Positions 1-10,900 of a DNA stretch of 64,000 nt are shown piece after piece (positions within the stretch are counted from its first letter, which is position 1; every line of letters starts with the position of its first letter). Under the pieces are notes generated by a model. That model was not told the DNA's origin and did no database searches. It saw only the letters and a program-made list of their open reading frames with translations. The stretch covers positions 1 to 64,000 of the forward strand of contig JAUCBJ010001257.1 in NCBI GenBank assembly GCA_032718475.1. Reading direction: 5' to 3'. The DNA is from Nemertoderma westbladi. Its lineage: Eukaryota; Xenacoelomorpha; Nemertodermatida; Nemertodermatidae. The translations under genes and the position numbers were made by a program.

Positions 1-3000
1 AATTACATCCTTTGTGAGTATCCGGCAGTATGCAATTACATCCTTTGTGAGTATCTGGCAGTATGCAAATACATCTTTGCGAGTATCCGGCAGTATGCAA
101 TTACATCCTTTATGAGTATCTGGCAGTATGCAATTACATCCTTTGTGAGTATCCGGCAGTATGCAATTACATCCTTTGTGAGTATCCGGCAGTATGCAAT
201 TACATCCTTTGTGAGTATCTGGCAGTATGCAATTACATCCTTTGTGAGTATCCGGCAGTATGCAATTACATCCTTTGTGAGTATCCGGCAGTATGCAATT
301 ACATCCTTTGTGAGTATCTGGCAGTATGCAAATACATCTTTGCGAGTATCCGGCAGTATGCAATTACATCCTTTGTGAGTATCCGGCAGTATGCAATTAC
401 ATCCTTTGTGAGTATCTGGCAGTATGCAATTACATCCTTTGTGAGTATCCGGCAGTATGCAATTACATCCTTTGTGAGTATCCGGCAGTATGCAATTACA
501 TCCTTTGTGAGTATCCGGCAGTATGCAATTACATCCTTTATGAGTATCTGGCAGTATGCAATTACATCCTTTGTGAGTATCCGGCAGTATGCAATTACAT
601 CCTTTGTGAGTATCCGGCAGTATGCAATTACATCCTTTGTGAGTATCTGACAGTATGCAATTACATCCTTTGTGAGTATCCGGCAGTATGCAATTACATC
701 CTTTGTGAGTATCTGGCAGTATGCAAATACATCTTTGCGAGAATCCGGCAGTATGCAATTACATATCCTTTATGAGTATCTGGCAGTATGCAATTACATC
801 CTTTGTGAGTATCCGGAAGTATGCAATTACATCATTTGTGAGTATCTGGCAGTATGCAATTACATCCTTTGTGAGTATCCGGCAGTATGCAATTACATCC
901 TTTGTGAGTATCTGGCAGTATGCAAATACATCTTTGCGAGTATCCGGCAGTATGCAATTACATCCTTTATGAGTATCTGGCAGTATGCAATTACATCCTT
1001 TGTGAGTATCCGGCAGTATGCAATTACATCCTTTGTGAGTATCTGGCAGTATGCAAATACATCTTTGCGAGTATCCGGCAGTATGCAATTACATCATTTG
1101 TGAGTATCTGGCTGTATGCAAATACATCTTTGCGAGTATCCGGCAGTATGCAATTACATCCTTTGTGAGTATCCGGCAGTATGCAATTACATCCTTTGTG
1201 AGTATCTGGCAGTATGCAATTACATCCTTTGTGAGTATCCGGCGTATGCAATTACATCCTTTGTGAGTATCTGGCAGTATGCAAATACATCTTTGCGAGT
1301 ATCCGGCAGTATGCAATTACATCCTTTGTGAGTATCCGGCAGTATGCAATTACATCCTTTGTGAGTATCTGGCAGTATGCAATTACATCCTTTGTGAGTA
1401 TCCGGCAGTATGCAATTACATCCTTTGTGAGTATCCGGCAGTATGCAAATACATCTTTGCGAGTATCCGGCAGTATGCAATTACATCCTTTGTGAGTATC
1501 CGGCAGTATGCAATTACATCCTTTGTGAGTATCTGGCAGTATGCAATTACATCCTTTGTGAGTATCTGGCAGTATGCAATTACATCCTTTGTGAGTATCC
1601 GGCAGTATGCAAATACATCTTTGCGAGTATCCGGCAGTATGCAATTACATCCTTTGTGAGTATCTGGCAGTATGCAAATACATCTTTGCGAGTATCCGGC
1701 AGTATGCAATTACATCCTTTGTGAGTATCCGGCAGTATGCAATTACATCCTTTGTGAGTATCTGACAGTATGCAATTACATCCTTTGTGAGTATCCGGCA
1801 GTATGCAATTACATCCTTTGTGAGTATCTGGCAGTATGCAAATACATCTTTGCGAGTATCCGGCAGTATGCAATTACATCCTTTATGAGTATCTGGCAGT
1901 ATGCAATTACATCCTTTGTGAGTATCCGGCAGTATGCAATTACATCCTTTGTGAGTATCCGGCAGTATGCAATTACATCCTTTGTGAGTATCTGGCAGTA
2001 TGCAAATACATCTTTGCGAGTATCCGGCAGTATGCAATTACATCATTTGTGAGTATCTGGCTGTATGCAAATACATCTTTGCGAGTATCCGGCAGTATGC
2101 AATTACATCCTTTGTGAGTATCTGGCAGTATGCAATTACATCCTTTGTGAGTATCTGGCAGTATGCAATTACATCCTTTGTGAGTATCCGGCAGTATGCA
2201 ATTACATCCTTTGTGAGAATCTGGCAGTATGCAAATACATCTTTGCGAGTATCCGGCAGTATGCAATTACATCCTTTGCGAGTATCTGGCAGTTTGCAAT
2301 TACATCCTTTGTGAGTATCTGGCAGTATGCAATTACATCCTTTGTGAGTATCCGGCAGTATGCAATTACATCCTTTGTGAGAATCTGGCAGTATGCAAAT
2401 ACATCTTTGCGAGTATCCGGCAGTATGCAATTACATCCTTTGTTAGTATCTGGCAGTATGCAATTACATCCTTTGTGAGTATCTGGCAGTATGCAATTAC
2501 ATCCTTTGTGAGTATCCGGCAGTATGCAATTACATCCTTTGTGAGAATCTGGCAGTATGCAAATACATCTTTGCGAGTATCCGGCAGTATGCAATTACAT
2601 CCTTTGCGAGTATCCGGCAGTATGCAATTACATCCTTTGTGAGTATCCGGCAGTATGCAATTACATCCTTTGTGAGTATCCGGCAGTATGCAATTACATC
2701 CTTTGTGAGTATCTGGCAGTATGCAATTACATCCTTTGTGAGTATCTGGCAGTATGCAATTACATCCTTTGTGAGTATCCGGCAGTATGCAAATACATAT
2801 TTGCGAGTATCCGGCAGTATGCAATTACATCCTTTGTGAGTATCCGGCAGTATGCAATTACATCCTTTGTGAGTATCTGGCAGTATGCAAATACATCTGT
2901 GCGAGTATCCGGCAGTATGCAATTACATCCTTTGTGAGTATCCGGCAGTATGCAATTACATCCTTTGTGAGTATCTGGCAGTATGCAAATACATCTTTGC

Positions 3001-4140
3001 GAGTATCCGGCAGTATGCAATTACATCCTTTGTGAGTATCCGGCAGTATGCAATTACATCCTTTGTGAGTATCTGGCAGTATGCAATTACATCCTTTGTG
3101 AGTATCCGGCAGTATGCAATTACATCCTTTGTGAGTATCTGGCAGTATGCAAATACATCTCTGCGAGTATCCGGCAGTATGCAATTACATCCTTTGTGAG
3201 TATCCGGCAGTATGCAATTACATCCTTTGTGAGTATCTGGCAGTATGCAATTACATCCTTTGTGAGTATCCGGCAGTATGCAATTACATCCTTTGTGAGT
3301 ATCCGGCAGCATGCAATTACATCCTTTGTGAGTATCTGGCAGTATGCAATTACATCCTTCGTGAGTATCTGGCAGTATGCAATTACATCCTTTGTGAGTA
3401 TCCGGCAGCATGCAATTACATCCTTTGTGAGTATCTGGCAGTATGCAATTACATCCTTTATGAGTATCTGGCAGTATGCAATTACATCCTTTGTGAGTAT
3501 CTGGCAGTATGCAATTACATCCTTTGTGAGTATCCGGCAGTATGCAAATACATCCTTTGTGAGTATCCGGCAGTATGCAATTACATCCTTTGTGAGTATC
3601 CGACAGTATGCAAATACATCCTTTGTGAGTATCCGGCAGTATGCAATTACATCCTTTGTGAGTATCTGGCAGTATGCAATTACATCCTTTGTGAGTATCC
3701 GGCAGTATGCAATTACATCCTTTGTGAGTATCTGACAGTATGCAATTACATCCTTTGTGAGTATCCGGCAGTATGCAATTACATCCTTTGTGAGTATCTG
3801 GCAGTATGCAAATACATCTTTGCGAGAATCCGGCAGTATGCAATTACATATCCTTTATGAGTATCTGGCAGTATGCAATTACATCCTTTGTGAGTATCCG
3901 GAAGTATGCAATTACATCATTTGTGAGTATCTGGCAGTATGCAATTACATCCTTTGTGAGTATCCGGCAGTATGCAATTACATCCTTTGTGAGTATCTGG
4001 CAGTATGCAAATACATCTTTGCGAGTATCCGGCAGTATGCAATTACATCCTTTATGAGTATCTGGCAGTATGCAATTACATCCTTTGTGAGTATCCGGCA
4101 GTATGCAATTACATCCTTTGTGAGTATCTGGCAGTATGCA
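1..4140. repeat. 33/32-bp tandem satellite with higher-order structure
   Basis: The unit contains GCAATTACATCCTTTGTGAG followed by TATCCGG or TATCTGG and CAGTAT. It is mostly 33 bp. A diverged 32-bp variant carrying AAATACATCTTTGCGAG recurs at intervals of 65, 98, 131, 164 or 263 bp, most often 164 (four 33-mers plus one 32-mer). The array runs off the left edge and ends abruptly at CAGTATGCACTGTCG. Because 33 is a multiple of three and the unit lacks stops in several frames, long apparent reading frames appear on both strands. They break only at the 32-bp variants and are not genes. Confidence 0.97.
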
Positions 4141-4429
4141 CTGTCGTGTGGTTTATCCTGTACTGAGGTGCCATCGCAAGGACACACTCTATTTTAATAT
4201 TGTATTATGGACCACCTCCCATTTTTCCACTAAATTGTGTGACATTAGCCTCAGCCGCGTCACTGTCACTCTTACATAATCCGGGATGTATGGTGTTTTA
4301 CAGGAGTACATTTGGTGGCACTTCAGTTATAAATTTATAATATTTCGGTATGTGTGGAATTTTACACGTTTTAAAATATCCTGGTTAAAGTTGTCTGGGA
4401 CCAACCCCGAGCCACTATATCTCTAGCCA
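4141..4429. other. Non-coding spacer
   Basis: AT-leaning single-copy-looking sequence between the satellite and a retroelement remnant. I see no gene, RNA or repeat. Confidence 0.5.
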
Positions 4430-4745
4430 CTAGCCAGGTGTGTCATGTGCCTCGCAAAGATTGTACGATTGGATAAACGGAATGACCGGGTTCTGGTTCT
4501 CAAAGGTGCGTTTTAGAAATCCTGGTCTCATTTTAAGTACCCGCGTTTTCAAAGATGGTAGACCGGCTTCGATCAAGCAAAGATCCATCGGTGTCTGCTC
4601 ACGGACACCCAACAACGATCTGACCATTCTGTTATAAAATTTCTCCACCGATATAAGGTTGTATGTTACCAACTTTCCGCCCCGTATAGCATGGCAGTAA
4701 CTACCCCCGCTTCAAAAACACTTAAGATTGTTTTAGATTCTTTTA
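4430..4745 (-). pseudogene. Decayed non-LTR retrotransposon RT fragment
   Basis: The minus strand encodes the region just after the RT palm/thumb of LINE-type polymerases. It has VTAMLYGAESW in one frame and then, after a stop and one-frame shift, FYNRMVRSLLGV and LCLIEAGLPSLKTRVLKMR in the next. LINE reverse transcriptases carry this order (LYGAE.W, then R..LGV, then LP). The frame break and the lack of flanking RT or endonuclease sequence mark it as a dead fragment. The clade is not resolvable. Confidence 0.72.
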
Positions 4746-5122
4746 ACATCTCGTAGCCCCCCCCCACCCCCCCCCCCCCCCCTCCCCCCTATTTTTTTCA
4801 ACTTTCACCCAAATGCTACGAAATGTTGTACGATGATATTTCGAAGCCCTTCCTCACCGTTCGCACTACCTAAACTTATTAATTTATAATAATTCGTTAA
4901 TATTGTTAATTCGCCAGACGAGATATTAATTCGCCGATATGGGATTTGCGTCCACTTTTCCGTCCTGTCTCAGAATAACTTCTTTACGACTGGTGTAATT
5001 TCTACGGAGATACATTTTCAACAAGGAGGGGCGGGGGGGGGGGGGGTAGCAAAAGATTTCAAGCGAAAATGAAAAGGGAGATGGAAAAACGATTTATTCT
5101 GTAAATAGATTTCAGTTATTAT
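4746..5122. other. Spacer with C and G homopolymers and a dispersed short repeat
   Basis: Holds a C-rich run near 4757-4790, a G run near 5030-5046, and a short dispersed motif near 4916-4955 (GAGATATTAATTCGC then GATTTGCGTC). The motif recurs near 47170 and, diverged, near 55080. No gene is seen. Confidence 0.6.
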
Positions 5123-5128
5123 TTTATT
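5123..5128 (-). terminator. Candidate poly(A) signal for RBM28
   Basis: AATAAA on the minus strand (TTTATT on plus), about 46 nt past the RBM28 stop. A second AATAAA lies about 30 nt further on, near 5093. Position and sequence fit a cleavage/polyadenylation signal; use is inferred. Confidence 0.5.
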
Positions 5129-5173
5129 TTAATTCAATGCCAAACCGCACTGCAAACAAATCGATAAAGTCTC

Positions 5174-7531
5174 CTAATTACTCGGCTTTCTACCATATTT
5201 CTGTTTTCTCTTTCGCTCTTTGACTCCAAGGTTACCCGGCAACGGCCGTTTAATCGCCTCTCTCCTCTTCCGATTGGTCGCCGTTGCGTTGCCATGGAGT
5301 TCGATGGGTGGCGCCGCTTTTAGGCGCTGCAAACTCACCGCCGATTCGCTGCGTTTCTGTTTACGTAGAAGTTTTAATCGAAGATTCTTACTCATTCGTC
5401 GTCTCGGTAAATCCAACATCCCGCTCTCGGTACTCTGAGTCTCGGTTCCCGCCTTCCGCGTCTCAGGATTTCTCGGTTCACCGCCATCTTCACCGGGTTT
5501 CGCACAATGTTTTCCCCTACCACCACTATATTTACCTGCACCAACACTTAGCTTCCCTCCTCCCACTCCCTTTTTCCCCTTACCTACACTATATTTCCCT
5601 CCGCCCACACTTTGTTTCCCTCCACCCCGACTATATTTCCCTCCTCCCATACTTTCTTTCCCGCTTCCCACACTTTCTTTCCCGCCTCCCTCACTATATT
5701 TCCCGCCCCCCACACTACGCTCTCTCCTCCTTTCCTTCACCATCAACGCTTTACTATCCTCCAAACTGAACTCAACGATGGGCCGTTTATCCACCGAGAA
5801 TATCCCGACCGCGTTATTAGTCGCTCGTAACGCCGCCAACGCATTGCGATGCGCGGTAAACGTCACGAAACCGAAGCCCAACGACCTGCCGACCCCGTCG
5901 CTGTCGACCTGCCCTCGATCCCGCATAACCCGACACTCGGTAACCTTGGTACCGGGACCCCCGGCCCTCAGGAAGATCCCCTTTAGGGATTTATCGTCGA
6001 CGGATTTCGGAATATTCCGGACGCAGAGTCGTACGCTGGATACGAACACGTTGAGGTTCTTCAACCGGCGTTTGTTGTTGTTTAGAACGACGGCGCGACG
6101 GCGCTGGTCGGCCTCCGACATCCCGGAGGCCGCGTCCGTCCCCGGACGGACGAAACCCTCCGCGGCGAGATGGAGGTTCCGTCGATCGGCGACGAGTTTA
6201 TCCGAATTCCCCAACCGTCCCGAATCCTCTCGGGACAACGCCGCCGTCACTAACAGCTGTCGGTTACTGAGCGACACAGACTCAGCGAGACAGCGGCTCA
6301 CGGAGGCCGCGTCCCGAAACTGCACGAACCCAACGCCGCGGGAGTGGCCGTTGGAGGCGTCCGTTACGATCCGCGCGTAGCAAACGGGACCGAAACGGGA
6401 GGAGAACTCCTCCAACAAGGAATCCTCCGTTTCCTCGTAACTCAGGTTCCTTATAAACACAGTCCGACCTTGAGTTATATCGCTGGATGAAGTTGGATAG
6501 CGTTTACTAGGGGGAGAATCCGCGTAAACGCGTTTACTATAAGTTTCCTCCTCGCTTTCCTCCCCGGAGGAGCCCCAAGATTCTCCAGAGGAACTCTCAA
6601 CCGACTCCTCCGTCACGCTTATCCCTACTTCTCTAGGCCTCCTCTCGTAGCGGTCCTTAGGAAGGGCCCAGTCCACCGCCACCGTCCGCCCACCGAACTC
6701 CACGCCGTTGGCCCGCGTCAGGACCCGTTTCGCAGCGACTTTATCGAGGAACTGAAGGAATCCGACTTGTCTTTTGGGCCCGGTCACCGCGACCTCGGTA
6801 ACCGGGGCGAACTGGGAGAAGAAACTCCTGAGCGCCTCGGGATCCGTGTCGAAAGGGAGATTGTGGACGACGAGACGAGAATGACGTTGTTTCTGACGAC
6901 TTGGAGGGGCTGACAAGTTCTTTTGTAAATCGCAAACCAGGAAATTCCCTTGTTTCTTAATTAAATTCCTTAATCTCAACATCGCTTTAAACGCTTGTTT
7001 ATTCGACTTAAAATGGATCACAGCTTGTTCACCTTTTTTGTATTCGAGTTTCTCGAATCCTCCCACCCCAACCTTTTCAACCCATTTACATAGTTTTTTA
7101 ACATCCTTCGATTTATTGCCGTCCGGGTCTATTATTATCACCCGTCTATCTTTCCCTCCGGGGTTGTCTGCTGCTTTATTAGCTTTACTATCGGTTGCTA
7201 TAGGAATGGAATCAACTTTAGTAGAAGTTTCTAAAGGAATTACGGTGTCATTTTCATTATTATTATCTTTGTCTCTAGCTAATTCAACTTTGATTTTTCG
7301 ACCTCCTATAAAGACATCGGTTTTAATAATTGTTTCGCTGTTCTCAGCATTAATAAACCTAATGTAACCGAATCCTTTCGACTTGGGGGGACCACCTTCT
7401 CGTTTCTCAGTTACGACGAAGCATTGTTTCAATGGGCCATATCTCGAGAATTCTTCTTCCAATTGCGTTGCGTCGCAAGTATAAGGTAGATTACAAACGA
7501 AAAGAACTGGTGATTTTAAAGGCATATTCAT
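5174..7531 (-). CDS. RBM28: RNA-binding protein 28 (nucleolar, Nop4-like)
   Basis: A single 785-residue reading frame homologous to RBM28/yeast Nop4, a nucleolar protein of large-subunit ribosome assembly. RRM1 is at about 8-88, with LFVCNLPY as RNP2 and KGFGYIRF as RNP1; the KQCFVVTEK stretch is typical of RBM28. RRM2 is at about 218-295 (RLVVHNLPF, ending GRTVAVDWA.PKD.Y). RRM3 is at about 356-435 (TVFIRNLSY, GVGFVQF). RRM4 is at about 500-595 (RLCVRNIPK, LGFGFVTF, KRPIVEFSLED). Between RRM1 and RRM2, residues 128-203 look like an extra degenerate RRM-like segment. An acidic serine-rich linker precedes RRM3. Residues 617-684 are about ten GGGKYS-type heptads, followed by a basic tail. Human RBM28 has about 759 residues. 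The Met at the given start opens directly into RRM1. No intron is needed, unlike vertebrate RBM28. Its 3' end lies beside satellite and retroelement debris. Confidence 0.95.
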   Translation of the reverse strand: MNMPLKSPVLFVCNLPYTCDATQLEEEFSRYGPLKQCFVVTEKREGGPPKSKGFGYIRFINAENSETIIKTDVFIGGRKIKVELARDKDNNNENDTVIPLETSTKVDSIPIATDSKANKAADNPGGKDRRVIIIDPDGNKSKDVKKLCKWVEKVGVGGFEKLEYKKGEQAVIHFKSNKQAFKAMLRLRNLIKKQGNFLVCDLQKNLSAPPSRQKQRHSRLVVHNLPFDTDPEALRSFFSQFAPVTEVAVTGPKRQVGFLQFLDKVAAKRVLTRANGVEFGGRTVAVDWALPKDRYERRPREVGISVTEESVESSSGESWGSSGEESEEETYSKRVYADSPPSKRYPTSSSDITQGRTVFIRNLSYEETEDSLLEEFSSRFGPVCYARIVTDASNGHSRGVGFVQFRDAASVSRCLAESVSLSNRQLLVTAALSREDSGRLGNSDKLVADRRNLHLAAEGFVRPGTDAASGMSEADQRRRAVVLNNNKRRLKNLNVFVSSVRLCVRNIPKSVDDKSLKGIFLRAGGPGTKVTECRVMRDRGQVDSDGVGRSLGFGFVTFTAHRNALAALRATNNAVGIFSVDKRPIVEFSLEDSKALMVKERRRERSVGGGKYSEGGGKESVGSGKESMGGGKYSRGGGKQSVGGGKYSVGKGKKGVGGGKLSVGAGKYSGGRGKHCAKPGEDGGEPRNPETRKAGTETQSTESGMLDLPRRRMSKNLRLKLLRKQKRSESAVSLQRLKAAPPIELHGNATATNRKRREAIKRPLPGNLGVKERKRKQKYGRKPSN

Positions 7532-7589
7532 ATTACTGTAGCCAGGTAGCAGTGTATTAAAGTATTACTGTATTAGCAATTAGGCCTAC

Positions 7590-7990
7590 CATGTCATGCA
7601 TGTCCTGGAATATAGTGGGGTGCATGTCTGCATGTAAAGAGCAGAAGAGAGGACTGCGGACTGGCGGATTGCTGGATTGCCAAAATCCACGCGGTCAATT
7701 TGAATTATCGACACCCTAACACTCGGGTCCCCAATGCGACAAGGTGAGCTGACTGCCTTGGCAGATAAGCTTTCTCTTAGCGCAGTGGGTGTTCAAGAGC
7801 ACCGGATGCAGACTGGACAGACTGATGAGGTTCTGATTAAGGACATCGGGGCCGGGGCGGTTGGCGACTCGCCCTCGCGTCAGCAGATGATAGTGGCAAT
7901 GGTGGTATTGGTCTATTATTGATGAATCCAACTGCACATGCAGCGTTGGACAAAATAGACCAAATCTCTAACCGCATCATCCGTTGCCAC
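7590..7990 (+). pseudogene. LINE endonuclease remnant
   Basis: The plus strand shows pieces of an APE-type endonuclease of non-LTR retrotransposons. LRQGELTALADKL and AVGVQEHRM lie in one frame. A one-base frame change then gives SGNGGIGLLLMNPTAHAAL and ISNRIIRCHFS. LINE endonucleases carry the same order near their N terminus (RTLR.GKL..L...L, then QE.R, then GGVG.L). The fragment stops where the minus-strand BEL/Pao remnant begins, so one element has cut the other or both are truncated here. Confidence 0.7.
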
Positions 7991-7993
7991 TTC

Positions 7994-10900
7994 TCATGTT
8001 CTGGAAGACTGGCTAAGAAGTTTCCTTAGGTGGTTCTGATTGTGTGCTATTCTCCAACTAGTGTTGCCCCTGTAGAGGAGGCATCCCTCTGTGTCTGAAC
8101 CAGAGTGATCAGAGGGACAATCTTCATAGTTGGTGACATAAGCGTATCGCTTCTTGGTTGCTGTCTTATCAGTGTTTTTTGTGTCAGAACGGGTGCTTCT
8201 TTCCCTGTTTACTGTGATAAGATACTTGGAGGTCTCGGCCTTCAAGAAACCCCTAAATAAGTCGGAGAAGCATCCATGTTTGAGTTTGTAATTATAAGTG
8301 TATCGTTCCCATCTGGTTCCAGTGGAGCCCTTTGGAATCGCACTGGAAACGAACTGTAATGTCGTGGTTGTATCGTACACTTGTTTCTGTCCTAGCCAGT
8401 CAAGTTCCATCGGGGAAGCATCCATGTTTGAGTTTATGGGGCGAGCCACGAAGTTGGCGGAGCCTTAGCGAATTGACACTGTTAGGGGGTGGGTCAATTT
8501 ATGCAAATAGTTGTCGTCGTCGTCGTCGTCGTTGTCGTCGTCGTCGTCGTCGTTGTCGTCGTTACGATTTTGACATGCTAATAACTTTGTCGGATTTAAA
8601 GCTGCCAAGTTGAAAATTTGTAGGTATCAATATGAGCTAAAGTTGAGATTTTTGAGAGACTTTCAGACACCATCAGTGCAATGGTCTCCCGCTAGAGGGC
8701 CACATGTCTAAACATTAAATGCCCTCCCATTTCTTTGCTTTTAATCCGTTTAAGCTGAAACTTGGCAGATATGTATTAGACCATTAGCTGTGACTTTCAA
8801 AGGAGGCGAATCCATCTGCAGTTCTCCAGTCTGCCGCTAGAGGGCCAAATGTCTGAAAGTGAAATCGTTGTCGTCGTTATGATATTGACATGCTTATAAC
8901 TTTGTCGAATTTAAAGCTGCCAAGTTGAAAATTTGTTGTTGAAAATCAGTTCAACAGTCACCCGCTATAGGACTACTTTATGCCTGAAAGTGAATAGATT
9001 CTCCCGTCTCATTGATTTTAATCAGTTTAAGCTGAATCTTGCCATATATTCTGGACCACATGCTGCGTCTTTGTGGGGGGGGGGGGGGGGGGGGGGGATT
9101 TAATCGGTCTGCCGCTATAGGACGAAATTTCTGAAAGTGAGATCCGTCTCTCATTTCGTTATCCGTTATTCAAGATGAAACTTGGCCGATGTACGTATGT
9201 ACTATTCATCCATAGGCTGTGTCTTTGTGGGGCTGGAGACCCTAATCCATCTTCAGTTCTCACTATACCGCTAGAGTCAGAAATGTCTGAATAGAAATGA
9301 AAGAGGTAAAAAGTGATTCGGCGAAATCTGCTTAAAATTTGCTAATACAGTAATACTTTCGAATTAGTACTTAAATTAAATTTAAGTCACGTGCTGCGCG
9401 AAGGCCCCACTTCGTGTAATTATAAGTGTATCGTTCCCATCTGGTTCCAGTGGAGTCCTTTGGAATCGCACTGGAAACGAACTGTAATGTCATGGTTGTA
9501 TCGTACACTTGTTTCTGTCCTAGCCAGTCAAGTTGGCGACAAATTTCCTCTACTTCATCTCTAATCTCTACGATCCCGTTTTGAGTGGATCTATTATAGA
9601 GATTAATCTGTCATACATGTTGCTTGCCAAGCTTTCTTCAGTGCCATACCGCTCCTTTAGAGTATTCCAAACAGTACTGATGCCGTCTACATGGCCCACA
9701 TATTTTGCAGTCATCTGTTTAGGGGATCCCTCCACACTACTAATTAAATATCTAAGCTTCTCGCGTTCACTCAATGGCTATTCTAGAATACTGTCCTTGC
9801 AGAACTCTGCAAATGGTAACCATTTCAGCTCGTCACCATCAAACTTTAAAATTTGACCTGAGGAGACGCACTGTCGAGCTTCGTTTCTAGCCATATGCCG
9901 GGTAAGGTCGGTTTGGACTGCTAAAGAATTTAGTAAAAGGTTGGTTAGATATGAGCTTTGGTCGTTCTGATGTACGGTATTCTCGGCATGAATACCAATC
10001 ACATCAGAGGCATGTTTTAGAATTTTTACACCCTGCGACGCTGCTTGTGAGTCGACTTTCTTATTTGTCAGGGTGAGATGGTCTTGTGTTAAGGACATTT
10101 GTTGCTCTAAGTCATCATTTATTTGTAATAAAGAATCATTTGTGTGTAATAAAGAATCATTTCTTTGTACATAATAAAGAATCAATGATTTCTCGAGAGA
10201 GTCGTCGTTGTTCTGGGGTCGGGGTTGCCTGACGTTTTGTGCATAACGGTCAACGTTATGTAGGCTGGGATCTAACGGGGGTGCAAAAGCCTCTGAAGGT
10301 GAAGGAGGATCACCTTGGGGGAATGCTTCACCTGGGATGCCTGGCGCAAACCTAACTCCATTTCTGGGGTTGACATTCCTTTGCCTGTCAGGGGGGATGC
10401 TATCCGTCCGCAGGATGATAATGGCGTTCCTGGTCCCGGATGCCGGTTCCCCGCTACCGACTCCTTTGCGGCTAAGTGGGCCGATCCGGGCACCAGGTGC
10501 CTACCATCCAGTTGGTTTTGATGGTTGTAATATATGGTCGAGCGGGGGTTCATTTCATCCCTAGGTATCCATTTATTATTGTTTCCTCCTTCGTTACCAT
10601 GGGGTAACGGATGTGATACTTTGGAATGTTCTCCCAAGCTGGTGATTGGGGATATTCCAGTGCCAAATGACATTCTATCATCCTTTGTCCTGGCTAAGCT
10701 ACTGGACAGGTAGCTATGTTTGGGGTGCTCTGTAAGAGCTATGTGGGGATTGTTGAGGGAGATTGTGGTTTCGCTTGGTATATCTTTAGTTGCAAGTGGG
10801 GCCCCTACTGGTGGTACAACATCTCTATTGCGGTAGGGGGTTGCTGTTATAGTTGAGAGTGGGACTACTACTGGATCGATCGGCTCGGCTGATCTACTGT

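Noticed and set aside
36-4197. Many overlapping reading frames of 60-295 codons on both strands
   Set aside because: They are translations of the 33-bp satellite, repeat every unit, occur in several frames at once and begin and end at unit variants.
5220-6380. Plus-strand frames opposite RBM28
   Set aside because: Antisense shadows of a fully explained coding region.
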